From contig WGDO01000035.1 in the NCBI GenBank assembly GCA_015493225.1, positions 1 through 51,933 of the forward strand: a DNA stretch of 51,933 bases, given 5' to 3'. The DNA comes from Patescibacteria group bacterium. GTDB taxonomy: Bacteria > Patescibacteriota > Minisyncoccia > Moranbacterales > DUUL01. The notes beneath the pieces were generated by a model. The model was not told the origin of the DNA, did not search any database, and worked only from the letters and a program-made list of their open reading frames with translations. Both the position numbers and the translations under genes were made by a program. This document shows, one piece after another, positions 32,483 to 40,570 of the stretch (its first letter is position 1; each line of letters opens with the position of its first letter).

Positions 32483-32510
32483 ATTTTACTCCTAAAAAAT
32501 ATATTGTCAA
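32483..32510 (-). promoter_or_regulatory. Promoter of nrdR (and possibly nrdD)
   Basis: On the minus strand TTGACA (32510-32505), 16-bp spacer, TAAAAT (32488-32483). The NrdR boxes start 7 bp further downstream. The rest of the gap 32237-32588 holds the fold-back palindrome and AT-rich sequence only. Confidence 0.7.
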
Positions 32511-32588
32511 GAGATTTGTTTCCGAACCTGTGGATAAATCAAAAAGGAACTTTGTAGTCCCTCTTTTGATTATAATGACAAACAATTA

Positions 32589-32975
32589 TTATCTCAATTC
32601 CTCTGGGATTTGTCCATTGTTTTGCTCAGCGATAAAACTTAAAGCTGCCTCCTCTGAATTAGCGAGACCACTCCAGTCCCTTTTCTTTAGTTCTTCAAAT
32701 TGTTTCATTACTTCTTCTAGCGAAAAACTGCTCTCGGAAATTAAAAAATTTGTATCGCATCCCGAACAAGTTTGTCCGTCTCTTGTTGTAATTGTACAGG
32801 AGTATGCCCTTTCATTGTTATCCAATTTCCAGAATGTCGGATTAATCAATAACTTAAATTTATTATTTTTTCTTGCAAATTCATCCTGAACTTTTGCAAC
32901 CTGTTTTTGCATTTCTGAAGATAATTCATTTTTGTTATTTTGATTTGAAGGTATATTTATTTCTTTATTTGCCAT
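32589..32975 (-). CDS. Hypothetical protein with two close cysteines
   Basis: 128 residues, polar. A helical N-terminal part (about 18-40) is followed by a compact middle (INPTFWKLDNNERAYSCTITTRDGQTCSGCDTNFLI, about 44-79, with cysteines at 59, 69 and 72) and a helical end (SLEEVMKQFEELKKRDWS). No family recognised. It lies between the nrdR promoter and tRNA-Lys, on the same strand as nrdR but ending before that promoter. Confidence 0.6.
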   Translation of the reverse strand: MANKEINIPSNQNNKNELSSEMQKQVAKVQDEFARKNNKFKLLINPTFWKLDNNERAYSCTITTRDGQTCSGCDTNFLISESSFSLEEVMKQFEELKKRDWSGLANSEEAALSFIAEQNNGQIPEELR

Positions 32976-33074
32976 TTTATTTTTATTATCTGATTAAAAA
33001 TTTTATTTCTAGCTAATAATATGCTTTCTTAATAATAGCTTATTTTGTAGTTTATGACAACAAAAAATATTGTC

Positions 33075-33102
33075 TTGACAACATTTTTGTTTGGTGTAAA
33101 AT
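33075..33102 (+). promoter_or_regulatory. Promoter of tRNA-Lys
   Basis: TTGACA (33075-33080), 16-bp spacer, TAAAAT (33097-33102), about 22 bp before the tRNA. The same hexamers and spacing occur upstream of nrdR. Confidence 0.75.
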
Positions 33103-33123
33103 GAATTGAGTAAACATTGCGAT

Positions 33124-33196
33124 GGGCGCATAGCTCAGTTGGTAGAGCAACAGCCTTTTAAGCTGATGGTCGGGGGTTCAAATCCCTCTGCGCCCA
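33124..33196 (+). tRNA. tRNA-Lys (anticodon TTT)
   Basis: 73-nt cloverleaf: acceptor GGGCGCA/TGCGCCC, D-arm GCTCAGTTGGTAGAGC, anticodon loop CTTTTAA (anticodon TTT) on a stem with one A-A at its outer end, T-arm GGGGG-TTCAAAT-CCCTC with one G-T pair and discriminator A. CCA is not encoded. Confidence 0.95.
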
Positions 33197-33222
33197 CACA
33201 AATAAGTCACAATATACTTGAA
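33180..33222 (+). repeat. Direct repeat covering the tRNA-Lys 3' end (copy 1)
   Basis: The 43 bp from the T-arm through 26 bp of downstream sequence (beginning AAATCCCTCTGCGCCC) recur at 33328-33370 with one C to T change. Confidence 0.92.
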
Positions 33223-33249
33223 TAAGAAGTAATCTTCTAAATTAAATAA

Positions 33250-33273
33250 GGAAAGTGAACTGCTTCACTTTCC
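33250..33273 (+). repeat. Hairpin between tRNA-Lys and its 3'-end copy
   Basis: Perfect 10-bp stem GGAAAGTGAA / TTCACTTTCC with loop CTGC. It matches the hairpin beside tRNA-Glu apart from two compensating base-pair changes. Confidence 0.8.
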
Positions 33274-33327
33274 TTCCGAGGATTTGAAGTTATTTTTTTT
33301 GCTAAAAAATTAACTGGCCCAGCGGGC

Positions 33328-33391
33328 AAATCCCTCTGTGCCCACACAAATAAGTCACAATATACTTGAACTAAGTAACAATACACTTGAA
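33328..33391 (+). repeat. Second copy of tRNA-Lys 3' end, plus a decayed third fragment
   Basis: 33328-33370 matches 33180-33222 at 42 of 43 bases. The next 21 bases (33371-33391) look like a decayed further copy of its last part (TAAGTAACAATACACTTGAA versus TAAGTCACAATATACTTGAA). No gene seen up to 33521. Confidence 0.88.
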
Positions 33392-33521
33392 CAAAAAATA
33401 ACACTCATATATTTGGGTGTTTTTTAGACTAAAATTAAATTGCCAGTAAATTATTTTTGTGTTAATATATATCTATTAAAAAACATTATTAAAAAATATT
33501 AATATACTAAAAATAAATATT

Positions 33522-34805
33522 ATGTCAAAGCAAAAAAATCAAACAGTTGGAGTTGTGGGGTTGGGTTATGTTGGGTTACCTTTAGCGGTTCGAGCCAAAG
33601 AACGAGGTTATAATGTTTTGGGTTTTGAAAGAACTCAGGAAAAAGCAGATATTATTAATTCCGGAAAATCTCCAATTGAAGACGAATACTTGGAAGAAAA
33701 TTTACCTAAAAATCCAATTGAAGCAACGACTGATGCAACTCGAATAAAAGAATGTGATATTGTTTTAATTTGTGTTCCTACGCCCGTTGATGAGTTTCAC
33801 AATCCAGACATTGGACCGGTACGAGGAGCAACCGAAAGTATTTCCCAAAATTTAAAACTGGGAGCCTTAGTAGTCTTGGAATCAACTGTAAATCCAGGAG
33901 TAAGCGAAGAAGTTGTTCGTCCTGTTTTTGAGGCCGATGGTCATGAAGTTGGTAAAAATGTTTTTATTGCCCATTGCCCGGAAAGAATTAATCCTGGTGA
34001 CCCAAAATGGAATGTGACTAATATTCCAAGAGTAGTTGGTGCTTTCACTAAAGAAGGATTAAAAAAAGCAGTTACTTTCTACGAATCAATAATTGACGGG
34101 AAAATTAAACCGATGAAACATATTCGAGAAGCCGAAGCCTGTAAGGTAGTAGAAAATTCTTTCCGAGACATTAACATTGCCTTCGTCAACGAACTAGCTA
34201 AATCATTTGATGCTCTAAAAATTGATGTTAAAGATGTAATTGATGGTGCCGCTACTAAACCCTTTGCTTTTATGCCTCACTACCCTGGTCGTGGCATTGG
34301 TGGTCACTGCATTCCCGTTGATCCTTATTATTTAATTGAACGAGCTAAACGAGCTGGTTTTGATCATAAATTCTTAAGAACTTCCCGCTCTATCAATAAT
34401 TCAATGCCTTCTTACACCGTGGAATTATTACAGGATAAATTAAATGAAGTAAAAATGCCTCTTAATGGAACCACAATTGGTGTATTAGGAATTGCTTATA
34501 AACCAAATATTGACGATGACCGAGAATCACCCTATTACGAAATTGTTAAAGAGCTTCGAAAACACAAGGCAGAAATTATTTCCTACGACCCTCATATCAT
34601 GAGGCGGTCTGATGTTGACTCACTGGAAGAACTTTTAGAGAAGTCGGAAGCAATTATTTTTGTGACTAATCACAAAGAATTTGACAAATTAAACGGTGAA
34701 ATGTTAAAAAAGAATGATATTAAGGTTATTATTGACGGAGTAAATTCCTTGGATAAAGAAGATATTGAGAATAGTGGAGTGATTTATAAGGGAATCGGAC
34801 GATAA
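33522..34805 (+). CDS. UDP-sugar 6-dehydrogenase (WecC/UGDH family)
   Basis: 427 residues. N-terminal Rossmann motif VGVVGLGYVGLPLA (about 8-21), CVPTP at about 86-90, ESTVNPG at about 115-121, catalytic cysteine in GIGGHCIPVDPYYL (about 258-271) and a C-terminal UDP-binding domain (VLGIAYKPNIDDDRESP, about 322-338). Oxidises a UDP-hexose or UDP-HexNAc to the uronic acid with two NAD+. The GGHCIPVDP form is that of UDP-ManNAc/GlcNAc dehydrogenases, so an amino-uronate is more likely than glucuronate. It precedes two glycosyltransferase genes that may use the product. Confidence 0.88.
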   Translation: MSKQKNQTVGVVGLGYVGLPLAVRAKERGYNVLGFERTQEKADIINSGKSPIEDEYLEENLPKNPIEATTDATRIKECDIVLICVPTPVDEFHNPDIGPVRGATESISQNLKLGALVVLESTVNPGVSEEVVRPVFEADGHEVGKNVFIAHCPERINPGDPKWNVTNIPRVVGAFTKEGLKKAVTFYESIIDGKIKPMKHIREAEACKVVENSFRDINIAFVNELAKSFDALKIDVKDVIDGAATKPFAFMPHYPGRGIGGHCIPVDPYYLIERAKRAGFDHKFLRTSRSINNSMPSYTVELLQDKLNEVKMPLNGTTIGVLGIAYKPNIDDDRESPYYEIVKELRKHKAEIISYDPHIMRRSDVDSLEELLEKSEAIIFVTNHKEFDKLNGEMLKKNDIKVIIDGVNSLDKEDIENSGVIYKGIGR

Positions 34806-35000
34806 TCGGCTGACGCCTTGTGGGATCGCGTTACTCATTATACCGACTTCGTCTCGCTGTATCGACTGACGCCTCGTTATATCGCTTCGCTCGTTGTAAG
34901 TGTTCTATCACTTCGTTCGTTAAATCACTTTGCTCGTTATAAGCGTTACCCCGACTCCGCCTCGTTAAATTACTATACTCATTTTTAAAGCGAAGATTCG
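34806..35000 (+). repeat. Degenerate 'TCGCTTCGCTCGTT' repeat region
   Basis: Several imperfect units such as TATCGCTTCGCTCGTTGTA and TATCACTTCGTTCGTTAAA (34830-34975). The same motif on the opposite strand (ACAACGAGCGAAGCGATAC) occurs inside the coding region at 36323-36395. No gene here. Confidence 0.7.
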
Positions 35001-35022
35001 ACTTTTGCGAATAACACTATTT

Positions 35023-35056
35023 AAAACAAGAAACTTATTTAAGTTTCTTGTTTTTT
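35023..35056 (+). terminator. Intrinsic terminator
   Basis: Perfect 14-bp stem AAAACAAGAAACTT / AAGTTTCTTGTTTT with a 4-nt loop and further T residues. It lies after the repeat region downstream of the dehydrogenase gene. The rest up to 35290 is AT-rich and shows no gene. Confidence 0.85.
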
Positions 35057-35290
35057 ATTCAATCACTCTATTTATTAATTGCTTTATTGTAGCCATTTAC
35101 ATTATTACAATTTAAATTCTCCTTTCTATTTCGTCATTCTTGTGGAATTTATTAAAAATTCAAAATTCATGATTAAACATTCATTTAAAACTTAAAATTT
35201 AGAACTTAAAATTTTCACCATCTAAAAGTTCTATTTACATACCGGATTGACTCAGCTATACTTAAGATAAGTAATTAGTAACAATTCACA

Positions 35291-36253
35291 ATGAAAAAAC
35301 TTATTATAAACATTCCAGCCTATAATGAGGCCAAGGTAATTGGAAAGACTGTGCGAGAAATGCCTCGGGAATTTGAGGGTATTGGTGAAACATTGATTCA
35401 AGTGATTGATGATGGGTCTAGGGATGGAACAGCAAACATTGCTCGAGAAGCAGGAGCAGATATTGTTATTTCCCATGCTACCAATCGTCGTCTGGGGGCG
35501 GCGTTTAATACAGCGGTGGAAAGTGCTATTGATCATCAAGCGGATATTATGGTAAATATTGATGCCGATGGTCAATTTGACTCTGGTCAGATTCCGGAAA
35601 TGATTAAACCAATTTTGGACGGTGAAGTGGACATAACCATTGGTGACCGATTTAACAAAGGAAGTGCCGATGGTATTCCTTTTATAAAGAATTTATTAAA
35701 TCGTTTCGCTGCTAAAATTGTTGGAACATTTTTAAATGTAAATATTCATGACTTGACTTGCGGTTTTCGGGGGCATAGCAAGGAGGCTCTCTTGAGATTA
35801 AATAAGGTAACTGGCTTTACTTACACTCAGGAAACAATTATTGACGCTATTGGCAAAAAATTAAAACTGAAATGGATTCCCGTCAGTGTTAAATATTTTG
35901 ATGACCGTCAATCTAGAATTGTTAAAAGTGTCTGGTCTTTTGTCAATAACAGCGCCAAAATAATTGTTAAAGCTGTTCGTGATGTTCGTCCGATGAAATT
36001 TTTTGGTGTTCCGGGATTAATATTAATTTTACTATCGGCTATATTCTTTGGAATTTTCATTTACCTTTATCTCCCGGAATTGCAAATTACTCCCTATCGC
36101 AATCATCTCTTGATTTCCATTGCCTTCTTTTTGGTGGGATTACAATTTATTGTCTTTGCCCTTCTAGCAGATATGACTAAAACTAATCGACAAATTAGTG
36201 AGGATATGATTTATCAGGAAAGACTCAAAAGGTGGAATAAGGAAAAAATGTAA
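35291..36253 (+). CDS. Polyprenyl-phosphate glycosyltransferase (GT2, DPM1-like)
   Basis: 320 residues. GT2 motifs: NIPAYNEAKVI (about 6-16), VIDDGSRDGT (about 38-47) and metal-binding NIDADGQFD (about 90-98), then two membrane helices near the C-terminus (about 238-260 and 272-296). It resembles dolichyl-phosphate mannose/glucose synthases. A second enzyme of the type at 7285, possibly with another sugar. The gene lies 41 bp before a GT4 gene on the same strand, which suggests joint expression. Confidence 0.85.
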   Translation: MKKLIINIPAYNEAKVIGKTVREMPREFEGIGETLIQVIDDGSRDGTANIAREAGADIVISHATNRRLGAAFNTAVESAIDHQADIMVNIDADGQFDSGQIPEMIKPILDGEVDITIGDRFNKGSADGIPFIKNLLNRFAAKIVGTFLNVNIHDLTCGFRGHSKEALLRLNKVTGFTYTQETIIDAIGKKLKLKWIPVSVKYFDDRQSRIVKSVWSFVNNSAKIIVKAVRDVRPMKFFGVPGLILILLSAIFFGIFIYLYLPELQITPYRNHLLISIAFFLVGLQFIVFALLADMTKTNRQISEDMIYQERLKRWNKEKM

Positions 36254-36294
36254 TTTTAAACTAATCGGTTTACATAAATACCTCAAAAACAACA

Positions 36295-37530
36295 ATGCCA
36301 AAAAAAAACAACCATCACAGCAGCACAACGAGCGAAGCGATACAACGAACGAAGCGATACAACGAGCGAAATGATACAACGAGCGAAGCGATACAACAAA
36401 TAAAACCGAAGGTCTTATTCATCTCCCGTGCGTATCCGCCTGTTCTTGGTGGGATTGAAGACCAAAATTACAATTTGGGAGAAGCTTTAAAAAAACTTAC
36501 TCCTACTAACATAATTGCTAATAAAAAAGGAAAGAAAAATTTGCCTTTCTTTTTGTTGAGACTATTTGTGCAACTGCCCTTCGTTTTACCAAAATATGAT
36601 ATGGTGCTTTTTGGTGATGGCGTTTTGGCTCCGGTGGGAGAATTTTTCCAGTTTTTTTATCGTCGACAAAAATTTGCCAGTGTTATTCACGCTCTAGATT
36701 TAACTTATGCCTATCAAGATTCATTTCTGGGAAAAGTTTATAAATTTTTTAATATCCCCGCTCTACGCAGTTTGGATAAATTGATTATGGTGGGAAATTA
36801 TGCCATTGAAGAAGCGACGACATTGGGAATTAAAAAGAAAAAATGTATTTTTATTCCCAACGGAGTAAATATCAAAAAAGTTGTTGAGCCCCATACGCAT
36901 CAAGAATTGGAAAAACTTTTAGCTAAAACCACCGGAAAAGATACTTCTTTTTATGCCGATAAAAAAATTATTCTCCGGGTGGGACGATTTGTTCCTCACA
37001 AGGGCTTACATTGGTTTATTGATAAGGTGATACCCCTTTTACCAGAAAAATATATTTTAGTTGGTGCTGGCGGTTATAATCCAGGAGCAGTTGGTGATAA
37101 GGAAAATTATACTACCTGCCAGAAATATATTAAAAAACATTCTCTAGAAGACCGAGTGATTTTATTCCCCAATATCCCTCAACCAGAAATGAATATTCTT
37201 TTTAATGCCAGTGATTTATATATCAGCCCTAATATTGAGATTAAAGGTTCAGCAGAAGGATTTGGACTTAATGCTATTGAGGCCGTTGTTTGTAATCGGC
37301 TTGTTTTGGCTTCTGACTTACAAGGATTAAAAGATGCTATTAAAAATAATGTTAATGGATTTTTACTGGAACCGGAGAATGCTTTGGCCTGGAAAAATAA
37401 AATTGAAGAAGTTTTATCTCCAGAATTTAATAGGGAAGAATTTATCACCAATGCCCATCACTACACCCTAGAAAACTTCACCTGGGAAAATATCGGTAAA
37501 CGATATTTGGAGGTTTTGAGAAATTTGTAA
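36295..37530 (+). CDS. Glycosyltransferase family 4 with repeat-derived N-terminus
   Basis: 411 residues. From about residue 38 (KVLFISRAYPPVLGGIEDQ) a normal GT4 enzyme: RVGRFVPHKGLHWF (about 225-238), SAEGFGLNAIEAVVCNRLV (about 320-338, E-x7-E). The first ~37 residues (HHSSTTSEAIQRTKRYNERNDTT...) are encoded by the GCGAAGCGATACAACG repeats and have no counterpart in the family. No ATG lies between the repeat and the GT4 start, so the tail is probably translated, or a non-ATG start is used. Confidence 0.82.
   Translation: MPKKNNHHSSTTSEAIQRTKRYNERNDTTSEAIQQIKPKVLFISRAYPPVLGGIEDQNYNLGEALKKLTPTNIIANKKGKKNLPFFLLRLFVQLPFVLPKYDMVLFGDGVLAPVGEFFQFFYRRQKFASVIHALDLTYAYQDSFLGKVYKFFNIPALRSLDKLIMVGNYAIEEATTLGIKKKKCIFIPNGVNIKKVVEPHTHQELEKLLAKTTGKDTSFYADKKIILRVGRFVPHKGLHWFIDKVIPLLPEKYILVGAGGYNPGAVGDKENYTTCQKYIKKHSLEDRVILFPNIPQPEMNILFNASDLYISPNIEIKGSAEGFGLNAIEAVVCNRLVLASDLQGLKDAIKNNVNGFLLEPENALAWKNKIEEVLSPEFNREEFITNAHHYTLENFTWENIGKRYLEVLRNL
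36323..36395 (+). repeat. In-frame tandem repeat at the 5' end of the GT4 gene
   Basis: Four imperfect copies of an 18-bp unit, ACAACGAGCGAAGCGAT and variants (AACGAACG, GAAATGAT). Inverted relatives fill 34830-34975. Confidence 0.82.
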
Positions 37531-37722
37531 TTAGTTAGACCTCTCTCTCCTTTAAGCTGTTATCATTTACAAAGCTTTCATTCAATATCCTGTTACGTCT
37601 AGCTCACGGTCGTGAGTTTAACGTAACGGAACATTGACTTGATAAATATCTTGATAATTAATAGCCAGACTTAGATTTTAGTATTTTTTATATAAAGGAT
37701 GTAAAAAAGAGATTAGTTTATT

Positions 37723-37750
37723 ACTTTGCTTTTTTATTTGTATATTGTAT
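37723..37750 (+). promoter_or_regulatory. Promoter candidate for the gene at 37805
   Basis: TTGCTT, 16-bp spacer, TATAGT. It lies about 55 bp before an ATG that has a good ribosome binding site. Confidence 0.5.
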
Positions 37751-37804
37751 AGTGTTGTTATAAAAGGTATCATTGTCATTGTTCATTTAACAAAGAGGTG
37801 TATT

Positions 37805-38335
37805 ATGTCCCAATCAATTACGAAGAAAACCCTGCTTGGTAAACTTCAACATCCTGACTTTTTAGTCAATTGGCGTATGCCAAAAACTCAAGGCGACACA
37901 AATTATGTTTGTTGCATAATGCATGATCCTCTGGCCACTTATGAAGGGCAATTAAAAATATGCCCTCTTGACCAAAGTATTAACATGCTGTGTCGGATAA
38001 CGGTCAAAGACGGACGAAAACTTTTGGCGGAAAAGAAATTTAAGACCATAACTGTCGTTAAAAAATCTGCCCTACAAAAAGTAGGCAAGATTTTATCTGG
38101 GCAAGAGGTTCTTATCCTGATAAAGCAAACTAATCATGTATGTTTTCTAAAATTTAATTCGCGAGAATATACGTTTACGACGACATCGATTAGAAATGCT
38201 GGTGGGGCAATGACCTTATCCATAGTCGATGCTATTTCCCTCTGCTTGCATGGGAAAATTAACAACGCAGAACTTTTAACTGGGAAAAAATTTAGGGTTA
38301 ATATACCAAAAGAGTTAAAAGTTCTCGTATCATAA
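37805..38335 (+). CDS. Hypothetical soluble protein
   Basis: 176 residues starting MSQSITKKTLLGKLQHPDF. The ATG at 37805 follows AAAGAGGTG, a proper Shine-Dalgarno, so it is preferred to the in-frame ATG at 37745. The protein is basic with mixed strands and helices (KLLAEKKFKTITVVKKSALQKVGKIL), an ACIMHDP-like segment (CCIMHDPLATYEG) near 35-47 and no membrane segment. I recognise no family. It stands alone, with its own promoter and a strong terminator, unlike most genes here. Confidence 0.65.
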   Translation: MSQSITKKTLLGKLQHPDFLVNWRMPKTQGDTNYVCCIMHDPLATYEGQLKICPLDQSINMLCRITVKDGRKLLAEKKFKTITVVKKSALQKVGKILSGQEVLILIKQTNHVCFLKFNSREYTFTTTSIRNAGGAMTLSIVDAISLCLHGKINNAELLTGKKFRVNIPKELKVLVS

Positions 38336-38351
38336 GCCTCTCAAAGAACAA

Positions 38352-38386
38352 TAGAACCCCGGACTTGAAACAATTCCGGGGTTCTA
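38352..38386 (+). terminator. Intrinsic terminator
   Basis: Perfect 12-bp stem TAGAACCCCGGA / TCCGGGGTTCTA with an 11-nt loop, just after the stop at 38335. Confidence 0.88.
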
Positions 38387-38470
38387 AACTTATTTATAGA
38401 ATATTTTTATTACCCAGGTTTATTAATGAGTTATTTTCAAAGAGATTTTGTAAAAATCTAACCTCTTTTT

Positions 38471-38584
38471 TCCCAAAGTTAGTGTGCCCCCCCAGCATTC
38501 CTAGAGTACAAATTGTTTTAATTGTAAAAAAATAAAAAAATAATATCTTTTCCCAAAGTTGTGACGACCGCACTAACTTTGGGA
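38471..38584. repeat. 114-bp fold-back element
   Basis: Perfect 14-bp inverted repeat TCCCAAAGTTAGTG (38471-38484) / CACTAACTTTGGGA (38571-38584), with a third partial copy TCCCAAAGTT at 38551-38560 in direct orientation. The interior is AT-rich and non-coding. Confidence 0.7.
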
Positions 38585-38697
38585 CAAATAAATTATTTGT
38601 GTAATGTATTTTTTCTTCTGCTTAATTTAATTCGTCTAACTCTTTATAATACTATGACCGTTATAAAATAATGAAAATTGCCAACCTAAAACTGGTC

Positions 38698-38781
38698 CCT
38701 GCCTACCGGACAGGCAGGCGCTTACGGACGAAAAAATTAAAAATTAAAAATTACTAATTCTTACATCCCTAAACGGGAGTT
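38698..38781. repeat. Small GC-rich hairpin and dispersed 17-mer
   Basis: CCTGCCT / AGGCAGG hairpin (38698-38718) and ATCCCTAAACGGGAGTT (38765-38781), the inverse of 10371-10387. Apart from these, the terminator and the fold-back element, I see nothing in 38336-38814. Confidence 0.65.
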
Positions 38782-38814
38782 AAAAATTATTAATTATTAA
38801 TTTTTAATTCTTAA

Positions 38815-39462
38815 TTATTCTTCACATCCTCCCCACAGGCCGATTTTGTTGATTTTGGCGTAGCTTTCTGCTTGTTCCAGAATAGAAGCATATTTAGTGT
38901 CCGGTTTGTATTCTTTAGCCCGAGCCAAACCAGCTTTAACCAATTCTAAATTAACAAATATTTCTTTTTTATCGGGTGCATTTTGTACATAAACATATCT
39001 CAATAATCTCTGGTAACGGTCTCTGTTGCTTTTATCTCTTTCTAATCTGATCTTTTTGCCACTTACTAACTTTCGATTGAATTCTTTGGCTTGTCGGTAC
39101 CAACACTGCCCTCTTTCCGGAGTATCCATTCCCACATAACGAACTTTCTCTCCGTTGGTTAAAATTATCGTATCTCCATCAATAATATATTTGACTACAC
39201 CTTCTGTTAAATCACCATTTTTTTCAGAAATGTCCACACTGTCTTCTTTTCCAGTAAAATTATTTGAGGAATTTTGTTTATCACCAAAAACATCTTGTCC
39301 GTGCAAGATGTTTTCCGGGTCTATTTTTATTCCCAGGGGATTATTATTTATTCGGGCAATGGTATCTCCAAAAAAATATCCGATTAATAACAACCCAATG
39401 GCTAATAAGAGATCTTTGGTTTTTTTAGTCATCTTATTTAAATCATCTAAAATAACACCCAA
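38815..39462 (-). CDS. Membrane-anchored thermonuclease (SNase-like)
   Basis: 215 residues. One N-terminal membrane helix (about 17-33) and a spacer, then a staphylococcal-nuclease domain from about 87: VKYIIDGDTIIL with the metal-binding DGD, VRYVGMDTPE (Arg and Glu of the active site), and DRYQRLLRYVYV with the second catalytic Arg, ending GLWGGCEE. It should cut DNA or RNA outside the membrane, perhaps for nucleotide scavenging, which fits the poor biosynthesis of CPR cells. Of normal length for the domain plus anchor. Confidence 0.88.
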   Translation of the reverse strand: MGVILDDLNKMTKKTKDLLLAIGLLLIGYFFGDTIARINNNPLGIKIDPENILHGQDVFGDKQNSSNNFTGKEDSVDISEKNGDLTEGVVKYIIDGDTIILTNGEKVRYVGMDTPERGQCWYRQAKEFNRKLVSGKKIRLERDKSNRDRYQRLLRYVYVQNAPDKKEIFVNLELVKAGLARAKEYKPDTKYASILEQAESYAKINKIGLWGGCEE

Positions 39463-39514
39463 AAAGCTTGATGAGAAATTTAATACACGAGCTTACTTTA
39501 GATGAGTTTATTTT

Positions 39515-40444
39515 TTATCTTCCTCCCGTTGAATTACCAATCATACTGAGAACTTGTAACAATATACTAACAACAATCAGGGAGACAATTTGCCAAGCCG
39601 GTGCTTTGGTAGTTTTTAGTTTCACTGACTGAACTTGTCCACTAAATACTAGGTATATAAAAATATAGGATATTAAATAAACAGGTACTATAATCAAACT
39701 ACCAAGTATAGTTCCCAATAAACCAAACCCAATAATTCCGATTAACAAAGCATAGGCAAATAAAGACCATTTATAGCCATCTGTCATTTCTCCACTGGCT
39801 CTCAGAGACTCTCTGGCTCCCATCTTTTTATCTAAAATCAAAAGTGGCCCAAACATATATTTAATCATCCAAATTATTCCTGGAACAATAAATAAAATCA
39901 ATCCACCAACCACTATTAAAACTAGTAAAAAAGTTCCCCCAAAAAATCGCCCGATTAGTCCCCAATCCATTAACGATTTGAAAGTTTCTTTAACATTCAC
40001 GCTCCTGCCCAATAATAAATTTCTAATAAAAATATACTGGAACATTGAGGCTGGTAACACAAATTTTAAGAAAAGATATACAAATAGGCCTATCAAAAAT
40101 AATATTGCTATTCCGATGGCTATGGCTATACCAACATTCTTCATAGCGAAAACTAATGCCACCGTCGCAAGTATGCCAATCAAAAGCATTGGTATAATCA
40201 TAACAATACTGGCTAGCATTGACACTAAGATTGGCAAAACTGCCACATACCACGGTCGCCAACACAAAATATTCCAAGCAACTGATAATGATTCCATAAT
40301 AAAAGACTCTTTAGTGGCCAGAATCACTGAACTTGTTTTATTATTTTTCGGTGCTGGTGTCTCCATGGACGCTTTTTTTGTTGATACTTCTTTTCTTATT
40401 TCAGGATGATCATTAGTATCAACTTTTAAATTATTTTCCTCCAT
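39515..40444 (-). CDS. Multi-pass membrane protein, unknown function
   Basis: 309 residues. Polar N-terminus (1-55), then about six hydrophobic helices. The middle segment PGIIWMIKYMFGPLLILDKKMGARESLRASGEMTDGYKW (about 189-227) resembles the conserved loop of DUF975/YciC-type membrane proteins. Function unknown. It stands 52 bp upstream of the thermonuclease gene and on the same strand, so they may be co-transcribed. Confidence 0.75.
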   Translation of the reverse strand: MEENNLKVDTNDHPEIRKEVSTKKASMETPAPKNNKTSSVILATKESFIMESLSVAWNILCWRPWYVAVLPILVSMLASIVMIIPMLLIGILATVALVFAMKNVGIAIAIGIAILFLIGLFVYLFLKFVLPASMFQYIFIRNLLLGRSVNVKETFKSLMDWGLIGRFFGGTFLLVLIVVGGLILFIVPGIIWMIKYMFGPLLILDKKMGARESLRASGEMTDGYKWSLFAYALLIGIIGFGLLGTILGSLIIVPVYLISYIFIYLVFSGQVQSVKLKTTKAPAWQIVSLIVVSILLQVLSMIGNSTGGR

Positions 40445-40510
40445 ATATTTATTTTATTTTTTAGTTGTCTTAATTATCTTAATAATACCATATTTTATAA
40501 AATAATAAAA

Positions 40511-40542
40511 TGGACCCGGCAGAACAATGTCTTGCCGGGCCA
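40511..40542 (-). terminator. Terminator after purF
   Basis: Stem TGGACCCGGCA / TGCCGGGCCA with one bulge and an 11-nt loop; on the minus strand an AT-rich tail ATTTTATTATTTTAT follows. Confidence 0.8.
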
Positions 40543-40570
40543 AATTCCAGAAAAAATTGGTTATTCCTGG

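Noticed and set aside
32467-32889. 140-codon plus-strand reading frame
   Set aside because: It overlaps the minus-strand gene 32589-32975 and the NrdR promoter and reads as a shadow of them.
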